Shown here in pieces: positions 54,780 through 63,278 of a DNA stretch of 64,000 nucleotides. Both the position numbers and the translations under genes were made by a program. Source of the stretch: Clostridium saccharobutylicum DSM 13864 (GTDB taxonomy: Bacteria > Bacillota > Clostridia > Clostridiales > Clostridiaceae); assembly GCF_000473995.1 (NCBI RefSeq), contig NC_022571.1, forward strand, positions 1,700,501-1,764,500, in the 5' to 3' direction. The first letter of the stretch is position 1. Each line of letters starts with the position of its first letter. The notes beneath the pieces were generated by a model, which searched no databases, was not told the origin of the DNA, and worked only from the letters and a program-made list of their open reading frames with translations.

Positions 54780-55373
54780 ATGAAAAAGAAAATTGATACT
54801 GAAAAGATTCAAGAATGTATAAAAGAGATATTGATTGCATTAGGTGATGACCCAAATAGAGAAGGATTGATAGATACGCCAAAGAGAGTTGCAAAGATGT
54901 ATGAAGAGGTTTTTGAAGGAATGACTCATTCAAATGAAGAAATAGCAGAAATGTTTGGAACAACATTTGAAGAAGAAGATTGTACTTCAGAAAATTATAA
55001 AAATATGGTAGTTGTAAAAGACATACCAATACATAGTTATTGTGAACATCATTTAGCACTTATGTACAATATGAAAGTTACAGTAATTTATAAGCCAAAA
55101 GATAAAATAATAGGTCTTAGTAAAATTGCGAGAATTGCGGATATGGTTGGAAGAAGGCTTCAACTTCAAGAGCGTATTGGTAAAGATATCGCAGAGATAG
55201 TATCTATGGTTACTGAAACAAAGGATGTAGGAGTTTTAATTACAGGAGAACATAGCTGTATGACATCAAGAGGAGTAAAAAAACCAGGAACATTGACTAC
55301 AACAACGACTTTTACTGGTGAGTTTGAAGAAAATGATTTATTAAGACAAGAAGCATTATTAATTATGAAATAA
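54780..55373 (+). CDS. folE: GTP cyclohydrolase I
   Basis: A 197-aa zinc enzyme making 7,8-dihydroneopterin triphosphate from GTP, the first step of both folate and queuosine synthesis. Zinc ligands are in [11 protein letters not shown] near 84 and [10 protein letters not shown] near 155; [11 protein letters not shown] is also typical. Its place within the que operon means it feeds QueD here. It follows queE by 3 bp with AGAGGGG. Confidence 0.96.
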   Translation: MKKKIDTEKIQECIKEILIALGDDPNREGLIDTPKRVAKMYEEVFEGMTHSNEEIAEMFGTTFEEEDCTSENYKNMVVVKDIPIHSYCEHHLALMYNMKVTVIYKPKDKIIGLSKIARIADMVGRRLQLQERIGKDIAEIVSMVTETKDVGVLITGEHSCMTSRGVKKPGTLTTTTTFTGEFEENDLLRQEALLIMK

Positions 55374-55402
55374 AGATTAGATTAAAAAAATAAATTGTAG
55401 TC

Positions 55403-55440
55403 TTAGACACATAAACTTGTTATTTTTTGAATGTAACTTA
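55403..55440. repeat. family-1 minimal remnant between folE and queC
   Basis: TTAGACACATAA and ACTTGTTATTTTTTGAATG are the two ends with the interior deleted, 38 bp, inside the queuosine operon. Confidence 0.6.
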
Positions 55441-55457
55441 TTTAGGAGGAATTTAAT

Positions 55458-56114
55458 ATGGATAAGAAAAAAGCAGTAGTTGTATTTAGTGGTGGTCAAG
55501 ATTCTACCACATGTTTATTTTGGGCACTTGAGAAGTTTGATGAGGTTATAGCAGTTACTTTTGATTATAATCAAAAGCATAAGAAAGAAATAGAATGTGC
55601 AACATCTATAGCAAAGGAATTAGGTGTTGAACATCATATTTTAAATATGGATTTATTAAATCAACTAGCACCTAATGCTCTTACAAGAGATGATATAGAA
55701 ATTAAAGCAGGAGAAAACGGTGAATTACCTTCAACATTTGTAGAAGGAAGAAATATGTTATTTTTAACTTTTGCAGGTGTACTTGCTAAAGTTAAAGGTG
55801 CAAATCATATAGTAACAGGTGTTTGCGAAACAGATTTTAGTGGATATCCTGATTGTAGAGATGTGTTTATAAAATCATTAAATGTCACATTAAATTTAGC
55901 TATGGATTACAATTTCGTAGTTCATACTCCATTAATGTGGATAGATAAAGCTGAAACTTGGAAAATGGCAGACAGCTTTGGTAAGTTAGATTATATTAGA
56001 GAAAAAACTCTTACTTGTTATAATGGAATAATTGGAGATGGATGTGGAGAATGTCCAGCTTGTAAACTTAGAAAAAGAGGACTAGAAAATTATTTAGCTA
56101 GTAAAGCAAAATAA
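55458..56114 (+). CDS. queC: 7-cyano-7-deazaguanine synthase QueC
   Basis: A 218-aa ATP-dependent PP-loop enzyme converting CDG to preQ0. The PP-loop is [13 protein letters not shown] near 8; the structural zinc is held by four Cys in the C-terminal TCYNG...[10 protein letters not shown] near 190-205. Length is normal. TTAGGAGG precedes the ATG. It is 84 bp after folE, the gap holding a family-1 remnant. Confidence 0.96.
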   Translation: MDKKKAVVVFSGGQDSTTCLFWALEKFDEVIAVTFDYNQKHKKEIECATSIAKELGVEHHILNMDLLNQLAPNALTRDDIEIKAGENGELPSTFVEGRNMLFLTFAGVLAKVKGANHIVTGVCETDFSGYPDCRDVFIKSLNVTLNLAMDYNFVVHTPLMWIDKAETWKMADSFGKLDYIREKTLTCYNGIIGDGCGECPACKLRKRGLENYLASKAK

Positions 56115-56177
56115 GCACTCTAGCACAAAACAAACAGAATGTGTTGAAAATAAGTATTTATAGATAGGAGAAAAATA

Positions 56178-56681
56178 ATGAGTGAAAGTGGAAGAAAATC
56201 AAAGGAACTTGAAGGATTAAGCCTTTTAGGAAATCAAGGAACAAAGTATGATTATGGATATAATCCAGAGGTTTTAGAAGTATTCGATAATAAACATCCT
56301 GGAAATGATTATTTTGTAAAATTTAACTGCCCTGAATTTACAAGTCTTTGCCCTATTACAGGACAACCAGATTTTGCAACGATATATATAAGTTATATGC
56401 CAGGTAAAAAGATGGTTGAAAGCAAATCATTAAAATTATATTTATTTAGTTTTAGAAATCATGGTGATTTTCATGAAGATTGCATGAATATAATAATGAA
56501 AGATTTAATTAAGCTTATGGATCCAAAATACATTGAGGTTTGGGGAAAATTCACTCCAAGAGGTGGAATAAGCATAGATCCATATTGTAATTATGGAATT
56601 CCAGGAACAAAATATGAGGAAATGGCTAACTATAGAATGATGAATCATGATATGTATCCGGAAAAAGTAGATAATAGATAA
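56178..56681 (+). CDS. queF: NADPH-dependent preQ0 reductase QueF
   Basis: A 167-aa T-fold nitrile reductase turning preQ0 into preQ1. The nucleophilic Cys is in [14 protein letters not shown] near 56 and the NADPH/substrate motif is [15 protein letters not shown] near 78. It is the short unimodular form. It closes the operon, so the whole path from GTP to preQ1 is encoded here; tgt and queA are not in the window. Confidence 0.96.
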   Translation: MSESGRKSKELEGLSLLGNQGTKYDYGYNPEVLEVFDNKHPGNDYFVKFNCPEFTSLCPITGQPDFATIYISYMPGKKMVESKSLKLYLFSFRNHGDFHEDCMNIIMKDLIKLMDPKYIEVWGKFTPRGGISIDPYCNYGIPGTKYEEMANYRMMNHDMYPEKVDNR

Positions 56682-56878
56682 TTAAGGAAATGAAAATACG
56701 TGAAGCCTTGAAATTACTAGCTTTATTAATTTGATTATTATTTAAAAAATACATTGGTCAAAAATTAGTCAAAAAATATTGTCAATAATTTTTCGTGCTT
56801 CATTTTTAAATTATAAACAATTCATACAAGCCATAGGTTGTAGACAGTAGAAATATTATTTAGTACTTATATTCTTTT

Positions 56879-56917
56879 AGCAGTAGCCAGGATTAATCTG
56901 ACTACTGCTTTATTTTT
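56879..56917 (+). terminator. intrinsic terminator
   Basis: AGCAGTAG pairs with CTACTGCT, then a T-rich tail. It closes the region after queF and abuts the next gene on the minus strand. Confidence 0.75.
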
Positions 56918-57371
56918 AGTTCGGCATCATTTGATAATATACATCTGGTAAATGTACCAATCCATTAGTATCTATATAATTTGAAGAACCAAATTGATCC
57001 CAATATTGATTAATAACCATAGCTCCATTATCATCTAATAGATATCTTTCTCTTTTGTGCTTATCTCCAACTAAAACACCATATTCCATTTGGCCATCAT
57101 CTCTAACATAGTACCATTTGCCATTAGTATAAATCCATGCATTAGTATATCCTTGATAAAAATCAGGAGTTTCACACATCCAATAATATGAATTTGTATT
57201 AGAATCATATATTCTATCCCATTGAGAAGAATCAGCATAAACAATCATTGGATCCCCAGAGTAAAATACAGTATTTGATCGCCAACCACTATATTCATTT
57301 GCACTAGCACCAATGCTAAATAAACTAAACAGTATAAATATTACACTTAATGATTTAATAAATCTGTTCAT
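56916..57371 (-). CDS. secreted protein with aromatic wall-binding-like repeats
   Basis: A 151-aa protein with a clear signal peptide (residues 1-24, ending IGASANE). The mature part has weak aromatic repeats (AWIYTNGKWYYVRDDGQM; RYLLDDNGAMVINQYW; SNYIDTNGLVHL) like choline- or glucan-binding repeats. No enzymatic domain is visible. It is convergent with the queF side and divergent from the small secreted paralogues that follow. GGAGGAAT precedes the ATG. Confidence 0.75.
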   Translation of the reverse strand: MNRFIKSLSVIFILFSLFSIGASANEYSGWRSNTVFYSGDPMIVYADSSQWDRIYDSNTNSYYWMCETPDFYQGYTNAWIYTNGKWYYVRDDGQMEYGVLVGDKHKRERYLLDDNGAMVINQYWDQFGSSNYIDTNGLVHLPDVYYQMMPN

Positions 57372-57510
57372 AAATTTATTCCTCCTATAATTTTATATAC
57401 AAATTATACCACAAAATCTGAATGGCTATGTTTGCATTCTTAATAATAGTTTTACAGAGGCATCATGTAATATGTAACTTTAGTATCTAAAAGTTTAGGG
57501 AGATAAAATA

Positions 57511-57579
57511 ATGATTAAAAAACATTTAAACAGAATTATGACTTTAGGAATAATTTCTACATCTTTACTAAAAATATAA
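57511..57579 (+). pseudogene. truncated signal-peptide remnant of a secreted paralogue
   Basis: ATG 57511 begins IKKHLNRIMTLGIISTS and stops after 22 codons. It matches the first residues of the three downstream paralogues (IKNYLIKAISL, IRKYLNKIITLGIV, IKKHLKKIIAWGIV) and has the same AGGGAG leader. The rest of the gene has been lost. Confidence 0.7.
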
Positions 57580-57654
57580 TTCTATATAAAGATTGTCTAA
57601 AATGTTAATACAATGTAGAATATTCCTGTATTACGAAAATAGGGGGATAATAAT

Positions 57655-58287
57655 ATGATTAAAAATTATCTAATAAAAGCAATATCTTTAACAACTTTGG
57701 TGATTTCTTCAACAGCAGCTAATCCAATTTGTGTAAAAGCAGAAGATAATGTGAATATTCAACAAATAAAATCAGAAATATTAAAACAGGTTAATCCTAA
57801 TCAGGTATTTGGTATTAATGTATCTAAAGATGAACTTGAATTTCAAGGAGAGACAACAGTAAAAAAAGAATTTTATTATGAAGATACTAATTATACTAAT
57901 GTTAATCTTGCAGATGAAAAATTATATCATTTCAGTTATAACAAATATGCGACGATTTCCTTTTATTATGGATTAACATCAAAATGTATTTATATGCAAA
58001 TTGTTGGTCATGACATGCAAGATGTAACCATATTTAAAGATGAAAACATATATGCATATTTTTTTAAGAATACAAATAAATATACCACAACACATGGATG
58101 GATTGGAAATAATGGTTGGGATAAAGAAGTAGCTAATGCTTGGAGATACTTTAAAGATGGAATAGTTCAGACTGGTTTGATTCGCAATGGTGGTAATTGG
58201 TATTATTGTTATAGCAATGGAGATATGGCACATGATACAATAATCGATGGATATCATTTAAATTCAAGTGGAGCATGGGATTATTAA
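57655..58287 (+). CDS. secreted protein with C-terminal aromatic repeats (paralogue 1)
   Basis: A 210-aa protein with a signal peptide (1-30, ANPICVKAED). Residues 30-130 are a unique domain of mixed strands (QGETTVKKEFYYEDTNY) that I do not recognise. The C-terminal 60 residues hold aromatic repeats (AWRYFKDGIVQTGLI; NWYYCYSNGDMAHDTIIDGY). The last repeat is very similar to that in the third paralogue (YIARNTTIDGYYLNNSG). GGGGG precedes the ATG. It is likely exported and wall-associated. Confidence 0.75.
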   Translation: MIKNYLIKAISLTTLVISSTAANPICVKAEDNVNIQQIKSEILKQVNPNQVFGINVSKDELEFQGETTVKKEFYYEDTNYTNVNLADEKLYHFSYNKYATISFYYGLTSKCIYMQIVGHDMQDVTIFKDENIYAYFFKNTNKYTTTHGWIGNNGWDKEVANAWRYFKDGIVQTGLIRNGGNWYYCYSNGDMAHDTIIDGYHLNSSGAWDY

Positions 58288-58322
58288 TATTTAATATACA
58301 ATAAAAAATAGGGGATGATATT

Positions 58323-58856
58323 ATGATAAGGAAATATTTAAACAAAATCATAACTTTAGGAATAGTTGTTATATCAATATCAGCATTAAATCCAATAAGA
58401 GTGCATGCAGATACAAAGATATATACTGAGATAGATGCTAATAGAAAGAAATTTGTTAATAATAACAGAATTGAGTTTTTAAAAGAAGATGGAACATACG
58501 CCAGAAACGAATGGATTCATGAAAAAGGAAGTAATATAGTATGGGGGCACTACGATATTTGGAATTATTTCGGAGATGACTGTATTGACAAAGAGGGATG
58601 GTTTCAAGTAGATGGGAAATGGTATTATGGAGATGAGGACCATTCATCAGATTATTATGCTATACGAACCAATGAATTTAATGGCGATTACTATCTAGGA
58701 GCAGATGGTGCAATGGTGACAAATACTTGGTTTAAAACATACGCTCTAAGAGGATTGGGTTTAGCTTGGTATTATTCTGGAGCAGACGGAAAAATACTAA
58801 GAAATACTTATACCCCTGATGGTTATTGGGTTAATTCGGATGGTATTTGGGAATAA
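58323..58856 (+). CDS. secreted protein with aromatic repeats (paralogue 2)
   Basis: A 177-aa protein with the same type of signal peptide (LNPIRVHAD) as its neighbours. The mature part is mostly aromatic repeats (GWFQVDGKWYYGDED; YYLGADGAMVTNTWF; WYYSGADGKILRNTY; GYWVNSDGIWE). It follows paralogue 1 by 35 bp with AGGGGATG, so the two are probably one transcript. No catalytic motif is seen. Confidence 0.75.
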   Translation: MIRKYLNKIITLGIVVISISALNPIRVHADTKIYTEIDANRKKFVNNNRIEFLKEDGTYARNEWIHEKGSNIVWGHYDIWNYFGDDCIDKEGWFQVDGKWYYGDEDHSSDYYAIRTNEFNGDYYLGADGAMVTNTWFKTYALRGLGLAWYYSGADGKILRNTYTPDGYWVNSDGIWE

Positions 58857-59036
58857 TGAGATAAAGTTAAATATACTTAATAGAGGTAGATTAGGGAGAA
58901 ATCTATTTTTATGTAAAAAATACAATTAAATAATTATATATACTATCTTTTTTTACAAATGGAATTTTATATAACATTGCATAAAGTATAAATGAAATGT
59001 AAAATATTGCCGTACAATAAAATAGGGGATGGAATA

Positions 59037-59561
59037 ATGATTAAAAAACATTTAAAAAAAATCATAGCCTGGGGGATAGTTATTACATCAGTATTAGCGT
59101 TTAATCCAATAGGAGTTAATGCAGAATGGAAAAATAATTCCACTGGTTGGTGGTATTCAGATGGTGGTATATGCTATATAGGATGGAAATTAATTGATGG
59201 AAATTGGTATTATTTTTATTCAGATGGTTATATAGCTAGAAATACTACTATTGATGGTTATTATCTAAACAATAGTGGTGTATGGACAAATGATAAACCA
59301 GTTAGTCAAAAAATACAAGGTACATGGAAAGAACGTTATGAATCTTCAGGAAATAATCTTATAATTGATGGAAATACAATTGGAGGAAAGCCTTATACAA
59401 TCATTGAAGAGGATTCAGATAGAGTAATAATTGAGATTAAGGAAGGTAGTGATACTTATAGATATATGTTTAAGCCTTATGACAACGGAACTATGATGAT
59501 ATATTTGTATAATGAATGCACTAACTCGTATTCAGGAGGAGCACAGTATACAAGAGTATAG
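59037..59561 (+). CDS. secreted protein with N-terminal aromatic repeats (paralogue 3)
   Basis: A 174-aa protein with a signal peptide (FNPIGVNAEW). Here the aromatic repeats lie directly after it (GWWYSDGGICYIGWKL; NWYYFYSDGYIARNT) and a beta-rich domain follows (85-174, IQGTWKERYESSGNNLIIDG, a lipocalin-like or immunity-like small barrel, not recognised). The ATG at 59037 follows AGGGGATGG. The order of repeat and domain is reversed relative to paralogue 1. Confidence 0.75.
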   Translation: MIKKHLKKIIAWGIVITSVLAFNPIGVNAEWKNNSTGWWYSDGGICYIGWKLIDGNWYYFYSDGYIARNTTIDGYYLNNSGVWTNDKPVSQKIQGTWKERYESSGNNLIIDGNTIGGKPYTIIEEDSDRVIIEIKEGSDTYRYMFKPYDNGTMMIYLYNECTNSYSGGAQYTRV

Positions 59562-59621
59562 TTAATTTTGGTAAGTCTATTGGAAGAAAGTGGCTAATAC
59601 ATTAGTAAAATTGGTAGATAT

Positions 59622-59665
59622 AAAAAGAGATAGCGTGGGTGATTTAAAAACGTTATCTCTTTTTT
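59622..59665 (+). terminator. intrinsic terminator
   Basis: AAAGAGATA pairs with TATCTCTTT, then six T. Confidence 0.85.
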
Positions 59666-59737
59666 ATGTCTCAATTATTATACTATATTAAAATTATTAA
59701 CTAGAATTTTGAAGAATATACAATAAGGAAGTAATTA

Positions 59738-59800
59738 ATATATAGATATCCAATTTAAGAATTAAACTTATTTCTGATTTCGGTTATTCACTACATAAGT
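59738..59800. repeat. family-2 remnant
   Basis: ATATCCAATTTAAGAATTAA followed by ACTTATTTCTGATTTCGGTTA resembles the reverse complement of 49980-50020 within the family-2 copy at 49723. Confidence 0.5.
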
Positions 59801-59859
59801 CTAGATCTTGATTTGACAAAATAATCAGATAATATACAATTGTTTTATAAAAGTTTAAG

Positions 59860-59883
59860 GCTAGGATTTTATCCTAGCTTTTT
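59860..59883 (+). terminator. intrinsic terminator
   Basis: GCTAGGAT pairs with ATCCTAGC, then five T. Confidence 0.8.
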
Positions 59884-59920
59884 ATATTTACAAAATAGTC
59901 CAAAAGTGGTATTATAAAAT

Positions 59921-59934
59921 CAAACGTTTGTTCG
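59921..59934. promoter_or_regulatory. LexA (SOS) box
   Basis: CAAACGTTTGTTCG matches the Gram-positive LexA site GAAC-N4-GTTC with one change in the left half. It lies 20 bp upstream of the lexA-like gene, as for an autoregulated lexA. Confidence 0.75.
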
Positions 59935-59952
59935 TATAATGAGGAGCTGAAA

Positions 59953-60558
59953 ATGGAAAAAGAAGTTAATAAACAATCAGAAATATATGAATTTTTAAAA
60001 AAGTATACAGAAAATAAAGGATATCCACCTTCAGTAAGAGAAATTTGTCAAGCTGTATCTTTAGCTTCAACCTCAACTGTTCATGGTCATTTAAAAAGAT
60101 TAGAGAAAAAGGGACTAATTAAAAGAGATCCATCTAAGCCAAGAGCTTTAGAGATAGCAGAGCTTTCAACACCACAAAGAGAAATGATTGAGATTCCTAT
60201 CATAAGGGAAATAAAAGAAGGTTATCCACTATTTTCACGTGAAAATATAGAAGATACCTTTTCATTGCCATTAGATTTTATAAAGCATAATAAAGAACTT
60301 TTTATCTTGCGGGTATCAGATAAAAGTATGATTAATGTAGGAATTATAAATAATGATTTGGCTATTATAGAGCGTGTAGAAACTGCAAGTAATAGAGATA
60401 TAATAGCAGCACTAATTGATGGTGAAACAACTATAAAAAGATTCTTTAAAGAAAATAATTATATTAGACTTCAATCTGAAAATGATACTATGGATTCTAT
60501 CATATTAAGTGAGTGCAAAATATTAGGTAAGCTTGTTGGAATATTTAGATCATTTTAA
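59953..60558 (+). CDS. LexA-like repressor with altered cleavage site
   Basis: A 201-aa S24 family protein. The N-terminal LexA winged helix is clear (GYPPSVREICQAVSLASTST near 22-45). In the C-terminal domain the catalytic Ser (RVSDKSMINVGI near 128) and Lys (TTIKRFFK near 160) are in place. The usual Ala-Gly scissile bond (V..V.AG.P) reads IIREIKEGYPLF, so Ala is Glu, and the GDSM box is DKSM. In E. coli LexA, changes at Ala84 or Gly85 reduce or block self-cleavage. It may be a divergent second LexA. AGGAGCTG precedes the ATG. Confidence 0.85.
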   Translation: MEKEVNKQSEIYEFLKKYTENKGYPPSVREICQAVSLASTSTVHGHLKRLEKKGLIKRDPSKPRALEIAELSTPQREMIEIPIIREIKEGYPLFSRENIEDTFSLPLDFIKHNKELFILRVSDKSMINVGIINNDLAIIERVETASNRDIIAALIDGETTIKRFFKENNYIRLQSENDTMDSIILSECKILGKLVGIFRSF

Positions 60559-60916
60559 GAAGTAGAAAAGCTGAGATTAAATTCTTGGCTTTATTTTTTT
60601 GTTCTAAATCTGAAATTTACAGTAAGTTCTATTTATACTTTTCACCTTAAAACAGGTATCAAAGTAATGCTTAATTTTAGTATGAATTTTATATTATATT
60701 ATTTTAATAAAGTATTAAATTAATACATGAGTAAAATTGTTGAGTATTAATTTTATGACTAGGATATCTTCTATCTTGCTTAAAAATATATTTATTCTTA
60801 TAACTATGTAAACAAAAGATTATAAAAAAGGGTAAATGATATATTATTAATGATCTTGATAAGTTAATATATTTATTTGAAGATTTATATAAATAAAATA
60901 GTTTAGAAGTTTAGAA
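60559..60916. other. 358-bp convergent intergenic region
   Basis: A weak AAGCTGAGA/TTGGCTTT hairpin with a T run at 60570-60600 may end the lexA-like transcript. The rest is A+T-rich with no gene. Confidence 0.4.
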
Positions 60917-61336
60917 TTATTTTAATAAATTATATCCTTGTTTTTTAAAATAAGATATTAAGGAATTTCTGCAAGTACATTTTTCTGTACATGTACACAT
61001 ATCCATTAGTAAACATTGTTTTAAATTTATAAAAGCTTTGTCAAGGTTAGCTTTAGATTCTTTAGGAATTTGGTTGATAATAAAAATAGCAGCAGAAAGA
61101 ATGATTATATTTTTTGAAATATAGATTATTGATGAAAGATCATATATATTAGCATTAGTAAAGAACACATACTTAAATTTATAAAAGAATGTTGCAGTTA
61201 CAATACAATATAAAATTATGCAGAGTTTTGTAATAAATTCATAATGAATACATGAATTGTAAAAATTATCAATTCTAGATTTTACAAGTTCACTAAGATT
61301 TTTATAGAAATCTTCATTGCGGATGTTGTCATTCAT
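60917..61336 (-). CDS. small membrane protein with Cys cluster
   Basis: A 139-aa protein, not recognised. Residues 35-52 and 70-88 are two membrane helices (FITKLCIILYCIVTATFFY; ISKNIIILSAAIFIINQI). The cytoplasmic C-terminus has a tight Cys cluster MDMCTCTEKCTCR (five Cys in 11 residues), suited to binding a metal or Fe-S centre. GGAGG lies upstream of the ATG. A single gene. Confidence 0.7.
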   Translation of the reverse strand: MNDNIRNEDFYKNLSELVKSRIDNFYNSCIHYEFITKLCIILYCIVTATFFYKFKYVFFTNANIYDLSSIIYISKNIIILSAAIFIINQIPKESKANLDKAFINLKQCLLMDMCTCTEKCTCRNSLISYFKKQGYNLLK

Positions 61337-61676
61337 TTAATATACCTCCAAATTAATAATCTAATTAATAAAGAATATTAAATTATTAGGTAGATTATGA
61401 CTTGGAAAATAAAAATAGTGTTTTATAATATACATGTTGTAATATTATTTACTAATTGATTTACTTATACAGTACATAATTTAAGCATAGATTTAAATTT
61501 TTAAATTATGTATTTAAAGTGTTGTAAAAATAAAGATTAAGAAATTTATTAAAAGAATAAACAACTTGGTTAATATTGATTAATTGACAATTAATAGATT
61601 ATAATAAACAAGAGAAATTTAGATTATTACTAAATTGTAATATATTGATAAACTAAAGTAAAGAAGGGAGAGTAAT
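61337..61676. other. 340-bp divergent intergenic region
   Basis: A+T-rich regulatory DNA between divergent genes; no promoter pair was clear enough to call. Confidence 0.35.
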
Positions 61677-62579
61677 ATGAATTTAAGCAAATTAAGTACT
61701 AGAAATAAAGGAATATTATTTATAATAATGTCTGCTTTTGGATTTGCAATGATGGCTGCATTTATAAAGTTATCAGGAGATTTGCCATCATTTCAAAAAA
61801 CATTTTTTAGAAATATAGTAGCTGTTGTTATAGCATTTATTCTTATACTTAAGCATAAAGAAAGCTTTTTTGGTAGAAGGAAAAACCAAAAAACACTATT
61901 GCTTAGATCAACGTTTGGAACATTAGGAGTAATTTTTAATTATTATTCAATTGATAGATTAGTTTTATCAGATGCTAATATGCTTAATAAACTTAGTCCA
62001 TTTTTTGTAATTATTTTTTCAGCTTTATTTCTGCGAGAAAAGATAAAAAATAAGCAGTTCATAGCAGTTATGATTGCATTTGTTGGAGCATTATTTATAA
62101 TTAAGCCATCATTTACTTTTGAAGTGATACCAGCACTTGTAGGAACACTAGGAGGCATATGTGCAGCAGCAGCTTATACTTGTGTTAGAGCTTTAAGTGG
62201 AAAGGAAAAACCAAATACAATTGTATTTTATTTTTCTTTTTTTTCAAGTGTTGTTACATTTCCACTAATGATGTTCTCATATAAGCAGATGTCAACAATA
62301 CAATTAACTTATTTAATTTTAGCAGGAGTATTTGCAAGTCTAGGGCAATTTGGAATAACATTAGCATATAAATATGCTCCAGCTAAAGAAATATCTATAT
62401 TTGATTATACAAATATACTTTTTTCAGCAATAATTAGTTTATGTTTATTTGGAGTACTTCCAGATTACTTAAGTGTTATAGGGTATTTAATCATCTTTGG
62501 AGCATCTTTTTACATGTTTTTATTTAATAAGAAGCTGGATAAAGAAGAGTTTATAAAGATAAAAGAAATTGAAAGATAA
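61677..62579 (+). CDS. EamA/DMT family transporter
   Basis: A 300-aa protein with ten membrane helices in two EamA repeats (residues 14-140 and 150-290). FIIMSAFGFAMMAAFIKLSG and DANMLNKLSPFFVIIFSALF belong to the first repeat, and GVFASLGQFGITLAYKYAPA to the second. The drug/metabolite superfamily exports metabolites, amino acids or riboflavin-like compounds; the substrate is unknown. AAGGGAG precedes the ATG. Confidence 0.9.
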   Translation: MNLSKLSTRNKGILFIIMSAFGFAMMAAFIKLSGDLPSFQKTFFRNIVAVVIAFILILKHKESFFGRRKNQKTLLLRSTFGTLGVIFNYYSIDRLVLSDANMLNKLSPFFVIIFSALFLREKIKNKQFIAVMIAFVGALFIIKPSFTFEVIPALVGTLGGICAAAAYTCVRALSGKEKPNTIVFYFSFFSSVVTFPLMMFSYKQMSTIQLTYLILAGVFASLGQFGITLAYKYAPAKEISIFDYTNILFSAIISLCLFGVLPDYLSVIGYLIIFGASFYMFLFNKKLDKEEFIKIKEIER

Positions 62580-62607
62580 TATTTATTAATGAATGCAAGT
62601 TCTAATT

Positions 62608-62655
62608 ATGAGGTTATTTTAAAGAGTTTTTAAAATAACCTCATTTTAATTTTTT
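62608..62655 (+). terminator. intrinsic terminator
   Basis: ATGAGGTTATTTTAAA pairs with TTTAAAATAACCTCAT, followed by T-rich sequence. Confidence 0.85.
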
Positions 62656-62765
62656 ATCAATTAGATTAGATAAGATAATTTAGTGAAAGCGAGAATTGTG
62701 AAGAACATAATTCAAGGAACAATAAAGGTATAAAAAAACAATATTAAAAAATATAAGAAAAAAAC

Positions 62766-62814
62766 TTGACAAATATACCCCGATATCTTATTATGTAGTT
62801 GAGAATGATTTTCA
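62766..62814 (+). promoter_or_regulatory. consensus promoter with Fur box
   Basis: TTGACA (62766-62771), 17 bp, TATTAT (62789-62794). TGAGAATGATTTTCA (62800-62814) matches the 7-1-7 Fur consensus TGATAATNATTATCA at all but two positions and covers the start site. Iron-loaded Fur would block transcription of the flavodoxin operon. Confidence 0.88.
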
Positions 62815-62847
62815 AAATTAACTGAGGAAAATTAGGAGGTAGATAAA

Positions 62848-63258
62848 ATGAAAATAGTTTATTGGTCAGGAACAGGAAATACAGAAAATATGGCTGAATT
62901 AATTGCAAAAGGAATTGCAGAAGGTGGTAAAGAAGCCAAAGCAATAAGTGTATCAGATGTAAATGTAGATGAATTACTAAAGGAAGAAGTTCTTGTTTTA
63001 GGATGTCCAGCAATGGGAGATGAAGTCCTAGAAGAAGGAGAATTCGAACCATTCATAGATGAAATTTCAACTAAGGTATCTGGTAAAAAAGTTGTACTAT
63101 TTGGCTCATATGGTTGGGGAGATGGTCAATGGATGAGAGATTGGGAAGAAAGAATGCTTGGGTATGGATGCGTAATCCCAGAAGAATGTTTAATAGTCCA
63201 AAATGAACCAGATGAAAATCAATGCATAGAGTTTGGAAAGAAGATAGCTCTTTTATAA
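62848..63258 (+). CDS. flavodoxin
   Basis: A 136-aa short-chain flavodoxin. The FMN phosphate loop is WSGTGNTENMAEL at the N-terminus; the isoalloxazine-contact loops are LGCPAMGDEVLEE and FGSYGWGDGQWMRDWEERM. It replaces ferredoxin in electron transfer when iron is short, consistent with the Fur box. AGGAGG precedes the ATG. Followed by a DUF3793 gene 20 bp downstream. Confidence 0.95.
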   Translation: MKIVYWSGTGNTENMAELIAKGIAEGGKEAKAISVSDVNVDELLKEEVLVLGCPAMGDEVLEEGEFEPFIDEISTKVSGKKVVLFGSYGWGDGQWMRDWEERMLGYGCVIPEECLIVQNEPDENQCIEFGKKIALL

Positions 63259-63278
63259 AATGAAAGTGGTGTGATGAT

